Source: Mytilinidion resinicola (lineage: Eukaryota > Ascomycota > Dothideomycetes > Mytilinidiales > Mytilinidiaceae). Taken from it: 64,000 nt of DNA. Numbering within the stretch: position 1 is the first letter of the stretch; each line of letters opens with the position of its first letter. A model generated the notes under the pieces. It ran no database searches. It worked only from the letters and a program-made list of their open reading frames with translations, and had not been told where the DNA came from. Made by a program: the position numbers and the translations under genes. The stretch covers positions 1 through 64,000 of the forward strand of contig NW_022985461.1 in the NCBI RefSeq assembly GCF_010093595.1. The letters are read 5' to 3'. Shown here one piece after another: positions 44,785 to 56,882 of the stretch.

Positions 44785-46551
44785 CTAAATTCCCCGCCTC
44801 AAAAATAAGAAAAAGGCCCGGAAGAGCCAGACAAACGGACGCAGAGCCAGCGACAAGGTCACGAATGGTGGCTCCGGGGCCCAGTCGTAGACTCCGAAGC
44901 CTTTCATACTTTTCGCGTACGCTGGCTGGCAGAAGTAGGTACTAAAGCAACTATTAGCACCAGAAAAAGGTACTCAGAAGGGTAGAAAGACTTACCAAAG
45001 CGTCGACTCCACGATGTACCACGCAACCAGGCCAAGAAGCAGCAGAATCAACCATGTCGGGGCAGGGTCGCGGAGGCCTCGTCGTGGTGCCATTTGATGG
45101 TAGCTTTGGCATTTGCACGCTCTGCAGGTGCTTCGGTCGCTTTTTGCGACGCTGACGCTCTCCTCCAGACGCTGCATGCCCTTGTTTGCGTCCTTTATCG
45201 AGGAACGCGTGGCGAAGAGGCGGGCGTTCATGTTGGAAAGTTGGCCCATTTCGTGGCCTCGCTGGGTGTTTTCGGTGGTTTTGGTGGTTTCAGGACCGAG
45301 AGAGGGGAGGATTTCGGTCGGAGATTCGACGGTCTCGTCATCTCCAGGCATTGCGACCATCTTCTCCAATGAGTTGATGGTCGAATCGCTGTACGCTCTG
45401 TGGCGGTTTTGGTCGGTTTTCCCGGCATTTCTCGCATCAGCAACAATGCGTGCCAACGCGGAGGTGGGTAGGTTGCGTGGTCGGGGGGTATTTGCGGGCA
45501 GTTCTTCTACGAAAGATGGGGACGTTTTCGGTGCAAGTAGGCGACTAAGGGCCCGCATCGTGTCCGCTGGATCTTCCTTTTGGACCGTCTCTGGAATCGG
45601 GACTTCAGTCTTCTCGATAACTTCCGTTTTCTTTTGCGGTACGGAGGTGTTCTTGATAATCTCCACTTTCTCCTGCGGCACGAGAGTCTCTCTGACAACC
45701 TCCACTTTCTTTTGTGGCACGGGAGTCTTCCTGGTAGTCGCAGACCGCGGAGCACCCATCTCCAGAATGCGGCGTTTCAGAGACTCAGTCGCGATCCTAT
45801 CTGGTTCGGACACAGGTGGTGAGGGGGTCTTGCATCCAGCACCCATGTACAGAATGCGGCGTTTCAGAAGGTCACTCGCGATCTTGTCTGGTTGGGACGA
45901 AGGTGGTGAGGGGGTCCTCGGTCTTTCAGCCATGTGTGCAACAGCAGGAGTCCCAGCGTCCAATTTCGAGGGCCATTGTTCCTCGGTATCTTCGACGTCG
46001 TGATTCTCGTCATGATTCTCGTCGTGATTCTCATCGTAATTCTCGTCCAATTTCTCGTCCCATTGACCATCTTGATCAGCAGCTGAAGCAATTCCGGCGT
46101 CGTAATCCCGCGGGAAAACGTGTCCGAAAGGCACGTCTTCTTCAGGTGCAACTGGAGCCTCGTCCACCGGCGTCATGAAAACGTCCACCTCGGGTATCCA
46201 TTTTGCCACTTCCTGTGAGCCATTGAATCCTGTCTGAGCAGGCTGGCGACGGGACAGAATCTCCGCAGTCAAAGCCCCATATTTGCGTGCTTTGCGGAAA
46301 GGCTCGACTCTCTTCCCGGAAAGCAGCTCTCGCAGGCGTTTCTCTGCTCGTGCGTTCTGAATCATGAGGCGGCCGAAGTCGTCTTCCGCGTCCTCCAGCG
46401 AGCTGAGGCCAGACGATGCCACCGAGACGGCAGGCGATCTGCGAGCAGCTGAGGTCCACAGGTCGGTCTCTGTGACCTCGGGTGAAGTCATCTGGGGTGG
46501 TGAAGGTCCGGAGTAGAGGTATGGTGGAGCGGGAAGACGGTAAGGAAGCAT
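44785..46551 (-). CDS. Single-TM, low-complexity protein with internal repeats, 570 aa
   Basis: Exon 1 is 46551-44996 and exon 2 is 44941-44785, with a 54-bp intron; 570 codons plus stop. The N-terminal two thirds is hydrophilic and repeat-bearing: DENHDENH acidic repeats, two copies of a ~30-residue unit (TPSPP.S.PD.IA...LKRRIL.MGA), and about four copies of a ~14-residue unit (VPQKKVEV-type). Near the C-terminus a hydrophobic segment WLILLLLGLVAWYIVESTL is followed by an aromatic, Cys-containing tail (CTYFCQPAYAKSMKGFGVYDW, PFVTLSLALRPFVWLF). That order suggests a membrane protein with a long cytosolic or nucleoplasmic arm. The function is unknown. The start is uncertain because the frame stays open upstream to 46842 without an ATG. 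Confidence 0.7.
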
Positions 46552-47812
46552 GGCGATTTCGGGGTGTTTTCTGTACGCAATTGATCGGGAGGGTAGAGTT
46601 TGAGATGAGAAGAGAGAAATTCTGATGGTGCGGGGTGTGGTTGTGGAGATCTGATAGCTGGCTGATCGCTGGCGAGAGAGTTTGTGAGGAGACGGAGGAC
46701 GACGCGTCGCGGGGAGAAGATAAACTGGCGGCCTGGCTCGTGCGCGCCCCGCCCAGTTCGGCGCGTCGACCCGCAGGGGTGGCGCGGCATGGCGGGTAGG
46801 GCTGCATATGGACCCGCAGTGAATTGCAGATCGTGGAGCCAAAAAGATTAGCGTGTGCGCGCTAGAGGCCCGAGGCTGTGGGTATGGGGAAGTTGAGGGA
46901 AGTCGCGATGGGCGGCTTCACCACCTCAGCGGGCCTGCACACTGTTACATCGGTGAATCTGCCACAATGACGCGCGGTCCACTCACTCATTTTCGTCTGG
47001 GCTGATGCTACTATCGAGGTGTTGCTTCCGTATGGGGTAGCAGGATGTGGGCGTGGTGTTGTGGTGTGGTGTGGCAGGCCTGGGTCTAGATGACGGACGC
47101 CGTTAAGAAGCTGGCTTTAGCCTTCACCGTTGATGAAAATGAGATGAGAAAGGAAGAAAGGAAGAGAGGAAGAGTTCATGTAGGCAGATATGACATGTGA
47201 TTACGAGTTTTCACCGCTTGTCCACGGGTTCAAAGGTCGACAGCCAACAGAAACTAATAGCCAAGGCAGTGGTGCAGACTTGTCTTCTACTGTTTGACGC
47301 GCTTTGCTCTCCCTTTGAAACTCGGAGGGACTGTGGAAAGGTGGCGTAAGTCATGTGATCAAGGATGACTGTCAGCCATGGGGGCAGTATACTACCCTGT
47401 CACGAGGTAGCGTAAGCATATCTACTACTTTTTAACGTGCTTCAACACGCTTTCGGGGTGCCGAGAATATGTGTTTTATCCCTTTTGGTCAGTATGGTGC
47501 CTCTTTGGACCACCTTAGACGGCGTTGCCTGCGACCTCACATTTTTTAGGGCTGGTCATATTGATCAAGTTCAGAAGTATTATTAGGTAGATCAAGTAGC
47601 AAGCATGTGTGCAAAGAATTGAATATGGGGTGTGTACGATTCCATATTGATGTCACTGTGTCTAGTTCCTGATCGTAAATCTTTCTGCCACTGTCTGCAG
47701 TGCTCCAACGCATTTCAAACTTATGTAGCAAATATAGATGTGGGGTTATGACTAGCTGAGAAATGCATCAAGGCAACCCAAACATCGTTAACCTCGAAGC
47801 GCGGACTTCCTT
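46552..47812. other. Intergenic, about 1.26 kb
   Basis: No gene, RNA or repeat was recognised. It should include the promoter of the 570-aa gene and the 3' region of the DUF3445 gene. Confidence 0.35.
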
Positions 47813-49132
47813 TCAAGTCCTCAGGAACGCCTTCACAGCCCTGCCCCATACGACTCCCCTCTTGTAAACCGCCATGCCCGGTACACTTCCACTGCTCAAA
47901 CCGTCTATCGCATCAGCCAATGCCTCTCCACTGCCCTCTTCTTTCACCGCCCTGATAGGATACTGATATGTGCGGAACGCAAATACTAGCGCCTGGCTCT
48001 TTGGCAGTCGATGTAACGTCTGACGCTCACATCTGAGCACCGTCTCATCAATATTCACCATCTCTTCCACCGCCTCTTCGCCTTCATACAGATGGTTGCC
48101 ACCTAGGCTGAACAGATTGGTATTGGTCGTGATGCTCCAATTGGTGCGGAGAACGATCTTGCCTGTGGGTAGAGTGGCAAAGAAGCGGTCCATAGACTTT
48201 TCAATCTTCGCGCCATACCCAGGCACCGGCGCATGAATTTCAGCGAGCTTGAGATTTAGCTTCTTGGGCGTGTCGAAACCGGAGGGGAAGCAAGTTATAA
48301 AGCCTTCGAGTTTGTACTTTCCCTGGTCGGTTGGAGACTCGGAAGGGAGGAGGAAAAGGAAGTCGGTATCGATGTGTTCCCCGAGCAGGCGAAGAGATAA
48401 GACTGCGTCTTCTGCGCTGATGGGAATCGTCTCGGACGTGATGCAATTGAGTAATTGCGCGCTCGTTCCTGGATATGAGGCTGGGATAAGTTTGAACATG
48501 GAACTGTACCGGCTCGGGAGATATGTCCCGAACATCCAGGCGTGAAACTCGTTGACAGCTGGCACGATGCTTGGGTTTGCTGCCAGAACATCATTAGGAC
48601 GGTCTTTGATGAGTTGACGACGGAGATTGATGCGATCGACATAGGTCTTGTCTACTGCAACGAGCTCTGACATTGTAGTATTCTGGAGCGCTACATGAAG
48701 TCAGATAGGGCTCCGAGGCCTGCTATGAAATCTTACCCATTGTTAAGTGGTATCTGGGTTTGAAGGGTCGTATCTGGAGTGGCTCTATAGTTCGCCAATT
48801 GAAGTCCAGCAACGGGTCGATCTCATTGTACACATCTTTGGTCGGCGCTTGGTGACTTTTCAAAGGCTGATGATTTGGTTGTATCTGGAAAGCTTATCAG
48901 ACATTGGTCCAAGGAAACCGACCACGGGTTGCTTGGTGGGAAGACGAAGACACTAGTAAGTCCCAGAGGCGACTTGTACGTGAGGAAAAACTGTCCGTGA
49001 CTGCACAATAGCTTGGAGCACAACCTTTTCATCTCTTTTTGTCGCCAGTGATTTGACCCCAAACCATAGTACGAGTACAACGAGGACCATGCAAACTGGC
49101 ATACCGAAAGTAGGGTTGTTAATTATATCCAT
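47813..49132 (-). CDS. DUF3445 (heme-dependent oxidative N-demethylase-like) protein with N-terminal TM
   Basis: Three exons (49132-48980, 48884-48737, 48690-47813) give 392 codons plus stop. Residues about 14-30 (MPVCMVLVVLVLWFGV) form a membrane anchor. The body shows family landmarks: IRPFKPRYHLTMALQNT, a GTYLPSRY..MF segment, CFPSGFDTPKKLNLKLAEIHAPVPGY, LRTNWSITTN and RCERQTLHRLPKSQALVFAFRTY. Bacterial relatives are alpha subunits of heme-dependent oxidative N-demethylases. In fungi the family is mostly uncharacterised, so an oxidative role is inferred. The first donor (GTACAA at 48979) is weak, so the exon 1 boundary is the least certain part. Confidence 0.8.
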
Positions 49133-49497
49133 GTCTAAACTGATTAATAGCGGAGAGTGTACTAGATGAGAGCGGAGCTGATGGTGCAGAACAAATTGTG
49201 GGAGAACTTATATAGTCTTGATAGAACAATAGCTGATCGGTTTGAAGACTTATAGATACGCCCACCCCGCGAAAAGTTTCCTATTTAGGTTAAGCGCCAG
49301 AAATCAAACTATGCCATGCAATGCGGAGTGCGAGGTATGCAGTCAGTTGAAGGGCCGGAGATAATTTATTTGAACCGAAGGCGTGATAGACGACGATAGA
49401 CATTCCACAAAGCACCAAAAAGGCTGGGGAAACAGAAATCAATTTCACATTTCGCCCAAAGTCAGGGTCTCTATTAAACGGCCTGACGGCCAGTCGG
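49133..49497. other. Intergenic
   Basis: It lies between two minus-strand genes. No further feature was seen. Confidence 0.35.
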
Positions 49498-50170
49498 CTA
49501 ATACGGCAGGAGAGCTGCCCCTCTCTTCCTTCGTTGTCGATCTGATATTTGCACGGCTCCGAGGAAGTCGAACAATGTGCACAGCTTTGCGTCCAGCGCT
49601 GTTCTCGGGCTGACGGAATCTCGTGATGTGAGTTGCAGAGAACGAAGATCAGTCGGGAGATTGTAGCTTCTCAAAATGCGATCCAATGTTGTGGGATCAA
49701 TGCACTTGACCTCTTCAAGTGTTTTCGGTGATCGAAAATCTTGTGGGAATACTCCATTTGAACACATTTTCGGCTGCAACTGTCCGTATTTCGCCGCCCA
49801 AGTGATTTGTCCATTGACGAATTGAACTAGGAGGTTTGTCCTTGAGGAAGCGAGAGGTTAGAAACTGTGCATCGTCCAAGTACTCGGGAGAGACCCACCT
49901 TCGAACAAGATCATCCACATTTGGCGGACTACAGCCCATCATCATCTCCGGGTCGAGTCCAGGTGGAGGTGGCATTCTCTGAGGAGGGCCATTCGCAAAT
50001 GGCCCTCCTATCGCACCAAAGTAGTCGGGTCCGTCCATACCCGTGCGACAAGAATCGAAAGATGCATTCATGATGCGTGGGTTTCGGGCATCCATGTCGA
50101 ATGGTGACGGAGGCAAGGAGCGATGGTAGTCGTCGTGTGGCATGGGGGAACGTAGAGTATGGGCGGCCAT
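49498..50170 (-). CDS. Hypothetical protein, 204 aa
   Basis: Exons 50170-49899 and 49840-49498 join across a 58-bp intron (GTGGGT donor, TTCTAACC branch site) to 204 codons plus stop. The N-terminal half is Pro/Met-rich and looks disordered (MPPPPGLDPEMMMG). The C-terminal half has a compact, coding-like segment (LVQFVNGQITWAAKYGQL, then EEVKCIDPTTLDRILRSYNL and LCTLFDFLGAVQI). I do not recognise the family. Without the intron the first frame would end at 49715, but the spliced model gives a better protein. Confidence 0.55.
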
Positions 50171-51262
50171 GATGACAGTGAGGTTAGATCTAGCTCAAAT
50201 ATCGCTACACCTAAAGTATTGGCGGTTTGAGTAGAGTTGAATATCCCTGTTAGCCTGGGGAGAGCATTCCTCGAGGTCTTATATGATGAGATAAGAAGCA
50301 AACATCAAGATGGCTGGCCACAAACTTGTAAAGGAGTAAACCTCGTTGTTTCATCAACGAATCGAGAGGTCAACGGAATGCAGCAGGCCGAAGCGAGTAC
50401 GCAGTATGTATAAATAGAATGAAACGGGACCATAAAATTTGGAAGGAGACGAGACGACTTTCACTGCTCTAGTAACGTACTGTCGTTCCACAATTGGAGA
50501 TCGTTCAATGGATTCGCATGTTATGAAGACTATTACGTCGCCTCATGGCGGTCAATTACCGGTGAAGCCGATCTCAAGGGCGAGCGGTGAGAAGCAAAGT
50601 ATCTAGAGCGCCGGTGGGGGTGAATGGGACCTCCGTAGATGAGCAAACAAGTCGCCTCATCGCCTCATATCATGGCGCAAGCAAACAATAGGACAACGAC
50701 TGGGCCCAACTTGTCGAATGAAAGCAACATAAACCGGCCGATCCGCTCAAAAAACCGCTCGTTGTGCCCAAGTACGTTTTGAGGATCTATGAAGGTCATC
50801 TGCAATCTAATGCCAGCTCGCCGCTCGAAAGTTCGACATGGAAAAGACCTGTCCTTATGAGATTGCTGACATGATAGTGACCAGCCGTGTTCTAGCAGAG
50901 TCGGCTAAGTGGCGAGTGTGATTGACATGTCTTCGAGCTCGTACAATTCTCTGGCCTTGCACATGACGACGTTGTCGGTGGAGACGCTGTTCACTGGCCA
51001 GATGACAATACCAAGTTCCAGGAATAGAAGTTGGTATTACACTCGGGCGAAGGCGTCCAGATTAATGGTAGCAAACTTGTGTATCTTTCGTAGCTCAAAG
51101 GCTCGTGCTACAAGGTTGCTAATCGTTGTTGCCAAATTTCACACATGAGGTGTCCGTTCCGAGTAGCCCGTGACACTGCAGTCCACTTCTCTGAGAAAGA
51201 CGGTGAGGACTCCGGCAAGAGATCGGTAGCAGATGCAAGGAAACCAATCAAGAATCTCCGTT
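50171..51262. other. Intergenic, about 1.1 kb
   Basis: Nothing supported was seen on either strand. The frame near 50909-51148 has no recognisable content. Confidence 0.35.
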
Positions 51263-51712
51263 TCAGGTACTTGAAGAGCTGTCTTCGTGCTCTTCGTGTA
51301 GTTGGCGGAGCTTCACATCCGACAGATCCGTGTGATTTGTACCACTAAATGAAGCTGGAGAGTTGCTGCCGAGAGACGAAGGCTTCCCAATACTGAAGCT
51401 TCGACGATGGCCGTTCGGTCTCGCAACGAGGCTCGGGGCCCTTGGACGTGTCTTGCCACGCGCTCGCCCCCCAAACACAGGTATCTCGTAAGCTATGGCG
51501 CGCCATATATAGAGGAAGACGTCGTAGATAAGGAGGGCGGCCCATGGCCCGATGGTTAGGATGGCGAGAAATAACTAGGGAAGGAGTCAATTAGCACCTT
51601 TCTCAATCATAAAGTACTCCAAATTCAAGCTCGGTTGGAAGCTCACGAAAATGCGGGTTGTCCATGTTTCAAAGGCACTGAGGTTGTCTGGGAGAATTGA
51701 AAAGAGCGCCAT
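51263..51712 (-). CDS. Small fungal membrane protein, 125 aa
   Basis: Exons 51712-51647 and 51574-51263 (72-bp intron) give 125 codons plus stop. After a short N-terminus (MALFSILPDNLSAFETWTTR) comes a hydrophobic span LFLAILTIGPWAALLIYDVF, then YEIPVFGGRARGK and a basic, Ser-rich tail. This order (one span, then a GGRARG motif) is familiar from small fungal proteins of unknown function. The basic tail suggests a cytosolic C-terminus. It is divergent from the BTB gene. Confidence 0.7.
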
Positions 51713-52666
51713 GGCTCAAGAGCACGGTTGGGAGAGGGTTTCGATCGGTTCGGAGAGCGTCAGTAAGATGGATTAAACGGTCTTAAATAGATTCTGGGGG
51801 ACCCGCGGGCAGCAACAAATGTTGAGAGGGCAAGGTTTGTTGTGGAGGATAGAACTACTGCTAGGGGCCTCGGGAGAAGCCCCACCAGCCGCCCGACACG
51901 CGTCACGTCTCCTGACGCCGCGTCTCCATCACCAAAGGCACTCGGAGGCATCAGAAGACGTTTCTACACAATTGTTGCCAGAAAGAAAAAGCCCATGTCG
52001 AAATAGAGTCCCATCTTTCTTATGCCATGCTACCTATTGTAATATAGCGACCCCACTCCAAGCGGGTGACTCCCGCAGCCTTCCACGGTCGAGGCTGCGC
52101 AACCAACCTGGGTTACACACAGCGATGGTCGAATAGGAAGCGTTTTAATTATGGAATATGTGCGAGCCCTGGAGACTCTAGAACCAAGGTACAGTAAGAG
52201 TTCCGTCCAGTCGTAGGCTGGAAATGCACGATGCCGGTCCCGTGGCCCGCCCCGCTCACCTCTCACTATTTGAGCTGGACAGTCTGGAACTGCCCAAGTG
52301 CTGGTGACAGAGTCATTGCTTTATATTTCCCTTCTGTGACGGGGAGTAGCTACGGAGTCAGAGAGGTGAGGCTTCGTCGACGGCTACTTACGCTGGCCGA
52401 TTGATCTGTTCTCACCATCATTGCAGCCTAATTTGACAGAGCGGAGTATTAGCGGTGCCTTGCTGTCCTCGCCGCTGTCTACGCATTCTGACAGCCTGGG
52501 GCCTCTCAACACAGCCTGGTGGAGTATTACAACCTCAGCTACTACCTCAATTCCCGTCACCTCTCACCCCTCTTCTCTCAGCCCAGACCTCTTGTTGCAT
52601 CGCGAACAGCTTGAGCGAGAACTGGCGACCACCCCTCCCCCGCAACGAATCCAAAGCTTCACCAAC
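51713..52666. promoter_or_regulatory. Divergent upstream region, small membrane protein gene and BTB gene
   Basis: The plus-strand frame of the BTB gene is open back to 52421 without an ATG and is preceded there by a TTGCAG acceptor-like site. An intron in the 5' UTR, or an upstream coding exon, is therefore possible. Otherwise nothing was seen. Confidence 0.35.
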
Positions 52667-53795
52667 ATGGCCAATTTGGATTTCCTCGCCCGGTTCCCGG
52701 CGGGCAATGCGTCCCTCAGCGTCGTCGCATCAGATGGAGTCATGACCATCCACAATCTCCATCCTGGAACCATTGGCCGCCGGTGTCCACTTCTAGAGCT
52801 ATCATTTGAGCAAGGCGCCTCTGGAATCCCTAGAGCGAGTGTCGAAGCAACGTCTGTGGACCTCGTCGTGCACTTTCTCCGCTTCTGCTACACTGGCGAC
52901 TACCTCTCCTACGATGACATGGGCGCTCTACCTTTCTCACTACTCATGCACGCTCAGCTCTGTCGCATGGCAGAGATCTTCGAAGTACCAGAACTTCAGG
53001 CTTTAGCCCATACCAATGTCATTCGAGAGACTGAGCTCGCCTGTAGCCTTCCGTCGCCACCACTTGACCTCTGCCCGGCAATTCGCTTCATATACGAGCA
53101 TCTAGCGGACCAGAGACCGCTTGTCGAAACCATTCTCCACTACTGTGTCTACTGCTTCTTACAGCATAGACTCGGGACGGACGACTCATTCCGACAAGTC
53201 GCCTTCGAGCTGCGACCATTCCACCAGGATCTATGTCGTACTAGCTTCCAGCGGGGTTTCCAAGATGACGGTGAGTTATTCTGATATTCACAATATTACG
53301 GGCACTAACAGGGGTTTAGGAGCCATTGATATCGTTCGTCTGCCTGTACAAGAATCAACCCCACACTCGATGCAGGAACTCGGCAAGCTCGCCCTCGGCG
53401 ATTTCCTCTACGGACTCTGGTCCGGCGACGTTTCCGACCTTCCCAAGGAGCTGGGCGAACAGGACCACGGCGCAGTCCTCCCGGAGAGCGAACACACTTT
53501 AGTGTACAGACCAAAAGTGGTGGATTCAAAGCGAATTGGAACTTCCGAAGACGACGTTTATGGCTACACGCTCGTCCACCTCCCGAAATACGCTTCGGAA
53601 AGCGGACCCTCCAATCTCATGTCCAATGCCCAGTCCCAGGATCCTTCGAGCGATCTTCCGCACGCCCAGCGTCCTTCAATTAGTGTACAGACCGACGCGG
53701 ACACCGAGAATCGGGAGAACTTGGAGGACTGGACGATTACATCTCCAACGACCAACAATACCTCAGACTCAGACTCAGAGTGGGCTTTCGTGTAG
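52667..53795 (+). CDS. BTB/POZ-domain protein, 359 aa
   Basis: Exons 52667-53270 and 53320-53795 (49-bp intron) give 359 codons plus stop. The N-terminal part has a BTB-like pattern: a beta-rich start (ASLSVVASDGVMTIH), then VDLVVHFLRFCYTGDY, the usual fungal BTB landmark, followed by a helical stretch around the AEIFEVPELQALA segment. The C-terminal third is acidic and Ser/Thr-rich, ending SDSDSEWAFV. Such proteins often act as adaptors, but none is assigned here. The ATG at 52667 is the first in frame; the N-terminus could be longer. Confidence 0.7.
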
Positions 53796-54745
53796 AGCGT
53801 GGCAATGGTTTCAATGTCTTCAAGGCCATTGTGGATTCCTTAAAAAATCCGCCGACACAGTTCAACTCGCTCAGATGTACTACCAGGTCAGTCAGGCTCA
53901 TCAAAAGGATGGCAAGCAGGCTGACAATCAAGTAATAAGAACCGTTTGATATATCCAGTGCCAATCCCCTTTGTTGTGGTAGATGACGCCGAGAGGGCAA
54001 GCGAGTTTACAGTCTGTTCAAATCATTGACTTACATGTGTTCCAATTTTTAGAAAGAGATGTGAGGCCCTCTTGCAAATAGAAGAAAAGTTTATAAGGAC
54101 TATTCAAGGGCGCTGTACATATGCCCGGTGGAACACGACTACGCGCGGGCCAAGTACCCGTTAGTCAACTCCCTGCGCGTAAATATGGCGCCTCACCGAA
54201 CCCTCAAACAACGCCACCTGCGCCTCTCTTTTAATACCAATCCTTGCATTACCCACTTGAAGATGTGAGCAAGCACGCAACCCCTCAATTATGTTCTGCC
54301 TTCTGCACTATGATACCCTTTTTCTGTATCTAGAACGACGGCTTATGTTGGGAGGTTTCCACTATTCACGAATGGTAACCTGGGAAGGAAAAGGCCTACT
54401 CTCAGAAAAACGAGTCGCACCCTTCCGAAAGGCGTGCAAATACGGACCGCTGAGAGAAAGTGGTTGAGCGGGAAAGGTAGACCGACTGCTAATTAGATAG
54501 AGAGGCGATATTGGAACGAATACTGCTCCGAACTTGCTAGTGAGACTCAAATGTGCCTATTTGATGTGTCTGTAATCTAATATTATAGAAATGAAATGGT
54601 GAATGGTGACAGCAAGGAGATGTGCCAAGCCACTAATTCTAGCGGGCCAAAACTCCAGCCAGCTTCCGACGAGAGAACCTTACGACCGAAGAAGCTCTCC
54701 CAGTTACCAGCAGCCCTGCACATCACCACAAACCCAAACCTCACA
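53796..54745. other. Intergenic
   Basis: 3' region of the BTB gene and promoter of the ATP synthase gene. No other feature is supported. Confidence 0.35.
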
Positions 54746-55240
54746 ATGCTCGCGCAATCACTCAGGGCCTCGGTAAGCCTCAATTGCCTGCAGTAGTCCG
54801 ACACCATCTAACAATGCCTCGCAGCGCCAATCGCTCGCCCGCGTTGCCTGGCAGCAGGGTGTCGCCGTCTCGCGTCGAACCTTCATCACGCCCACGGCCG
54901 TCCGCCAAGGTAACTTTCCATCTAGTAGAGCCCATCGCCAGGCTCAATTGCTAACGAGCGACTCCTCCCAGCCGACCTCGTCCAGGACTTGTACCTCCGC
55001 GAACTGAAGAACTACAAGCCGACCCCCGTCAAGGCCTCGGATGCCGAGGGCCACGTCCAGACGTTCTCCATCCCCAAGGCGCCGCCGTCCCCCGAGGAAA
55101 GCGACATCGCGAGCGACCTGAAGTCGTACGAGACGCAGCAGGTGGAAATTGAGGGCCAGGCGGAGAGCGGCGCCGCGCCGGTGGAGGAGGACTGGTTCGA
55201 GGCCGAGGAGGAGGAGGAGGAGGCGGCGGCTGCTCATTAG
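54746..55240 (+). CDS. ATP14: Mitochondrial ATP synthase subunit H
   Basis: Three exons (54746-54772, 54825-54909, 54972-55240) give 126 codons plus stop. An N-terminal presequence rich in Arg and Ser (MLAQSLRAS...SRRTFITPTAVRQ) precedes the mature start ADLVQDLYLRELKNYKP. SDAEGHVQTFSIPKAPPSPEE and a SYETQQVEIEG segment follow, both typical of fungal subunit h. The tail is strongly acidic (EEDWFEAEEEEEE). The protein belongs to the stalk region of the inner-membrane F1Fo ATP synthase. The tiny first exon of 27 nt is set by the start codon and a good GTAAGC donor. Confidence 0.92.
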
Positions 55241-56732
55241 ATTTGCGTGCGAGCAGGTGGTCGGATGGCACACTGGCTGGAGCGATTGTAAAACAGCATT
55301 TGTTGAATGTGACTATATCAATCTTTTGATTGAGTCTTAGCTGGAGATGCCGCGGGATGAGTGACTTGCGGTGTGTGCTTGTTATTGGGGATGAAATGAC
55401 CCAATGGCGTTCCCTTCTAATCTGTATTCACGCGTGTGCCATCGTTGGTCGGGAATTGGCTGTCCCTGTTGCTCCCTGGAAATTATACAGCGGTTTGTAT
55501 CAGGTCTTGAAAGGATCTACAGTGCATCGGCATAAGTCTATTACACTAATTACCCACCGCTTGAGATGCTCAGCCTACTTTCCAAAACACATCAGTTTAC
55601 GTGAGCTCTGCCCCTTCTTTTAAGTGGTAGCATTCGACCGTATGGGCGGCCTAAAGAGTCATCAGACTCGTCGAAGGACTGAAGTTAGGTTTCGTCTATA
55701 TCCACGGGCTCAGACCTCTAGATATACTGATTATGAAGTTGCGTTATTTCATCAAAAGCAAGGACTAGAGCCAGTATGGGCGTCCGAAATTCATCAGACC
55801 GCTTCAGCATCGAGGTTTAGTGTCGATCAGGCGATTGCTCTCTGGTTTGTATGTTGATGTAGACCTCATCTTTGGATTCTTTTTGCGTGTCCGACACCAA
55901 ATCTCGGCATGGGAGGAGAGTTGAGAGCAGTCGACAAAAGGTCGTATAGAGTTTAAAGAAGGAATCTGCATCACTTGAGATATGGAGAACCCTGCGCATT
56001 TCCGACCTGTTTACTCTGTTTAGTAATAGGCAATCGCTCTTGGTGTGCATCTTTCTAGAAGAAATGCCTGCCATAATGCGAGGGCTTGAATGGGTTGGAC
56101 TGCGGAGGATAGGGAACTTTATTGTGGAAGAGGAGAGTGCCGTAGGTAAGAGTCTGATGATGGTTTGGAACGAGCGAGAGGATAATCTTGGATCGAGGTA
56201 AAGGGCGGGGGAAAGTGACTACGGGTCCGAGTCGGTAGAAACCCTATTTATTTGTACATGTATTGAGGTGCTCTAAAACGCTCATTATTCTATCCAAGAT
56301 AGATAACAATCTAGTAAGGCTCACAGTAACCAGACAATGAGAACTCTATGAGGTGCTCTAAATGAGCAGAAGGCGACTACACGCGACTAGTGATCTAATC
56401 GCCTGCAGTAGTTACTGTCGGAAGAAGGTTATTAAGAAAGTTAATACGGTCAGAATAATGCTATTTTTAGCAACTTGACTTGGCGCATGTCGGGTCTACA
56501 CTTTTGGAAGTGTAGAAAGAGGTTAAGAGGATAGTCATGGGAGAGACTGGAGGCAGAATGTATATATTCGAGAGGGGATAGACTAGCGACTAAGACGCGC
56601 TAGGATGAAGGTGAGGAGAAGAGATGGTTGTCTCGGTTGGGCTGGTGTTCGTATTGAGGCTCGCGGAGAAACCCGACGTATCGATTTCACTTACTGTATA
56701 GTTTGAAAAAATTTGCCAGCGTCCATCAAACA
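55241..56732. other. Intergenic, about 1.5 kb
   Basis: No gene or repeat was recognised. The small frames on both strands have no family resemblance. The right end is the 5' flank of the tRNA gene. Confidence 0.35.
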
Positions 56733-56762
56733 GGCACTTTGGCGGAGTGGTTAACGCGCGGG

Positions 56763-56811
56763 GTATGCATCACCTCCAGGTCATCCACACTTCTCATACT
56801 AACAGTACTAG
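56763..56811 (+). other. Intron 1 of tRNA-Ser, 49 nt, between positions about 30 and 31
   Basis: It starts GTATGC, has ATACTAACA (branch-point-like) near 56796-56804 and ends TACTAG. It interrupts the 5' strand of the anticodon stem, not the standard site next to the anticodon (37/38). Confidence 0.75.
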
Positions 56812-56832
56812 CCTGCTAAGCCCGTTCCTTCG

Positions 56833-56882
56833 GTACGACTTCCCAAAGCTTGATGTTTGATCAGGTCACTAACAATCCTCAG
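56833..56882 (+). other. Intron 2 of tRNA-Ser, 50 nt, in the variable arm
   Basis: It starts GTACGA, has TCACTAACA near 56867-56875 and ends CCTCAG. It interrupts the loop of the variable arm. Its sequence is unlike intron 1 apart from the splice signals. Confidence 0.75.

Noticed and set aside
50068..50301. 77-codon minus-strand frame upstream of the 204-aa gene
   Set aside because: It overlaps the start region in another frame and shows no conserved content.
54944..55271. Minus-strand frames of 80 and 109 codons
   Set aside because: They are shadows of ATP14 exon 3, with Arg/Leu-rich translation of a GC-rich coding exon.
56763..56800. Reading the first part of the tRNA locus as a tRNA-Cys(GCA)-like anticodon arm (GGGGT-ATGCATC-ACCTC)
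   Set aside because: Position 37 would be T, the remaining gene would lack a variable arm and fit, and the Ser(GCU) model after removal of two introns pairs perfectly in every stem.
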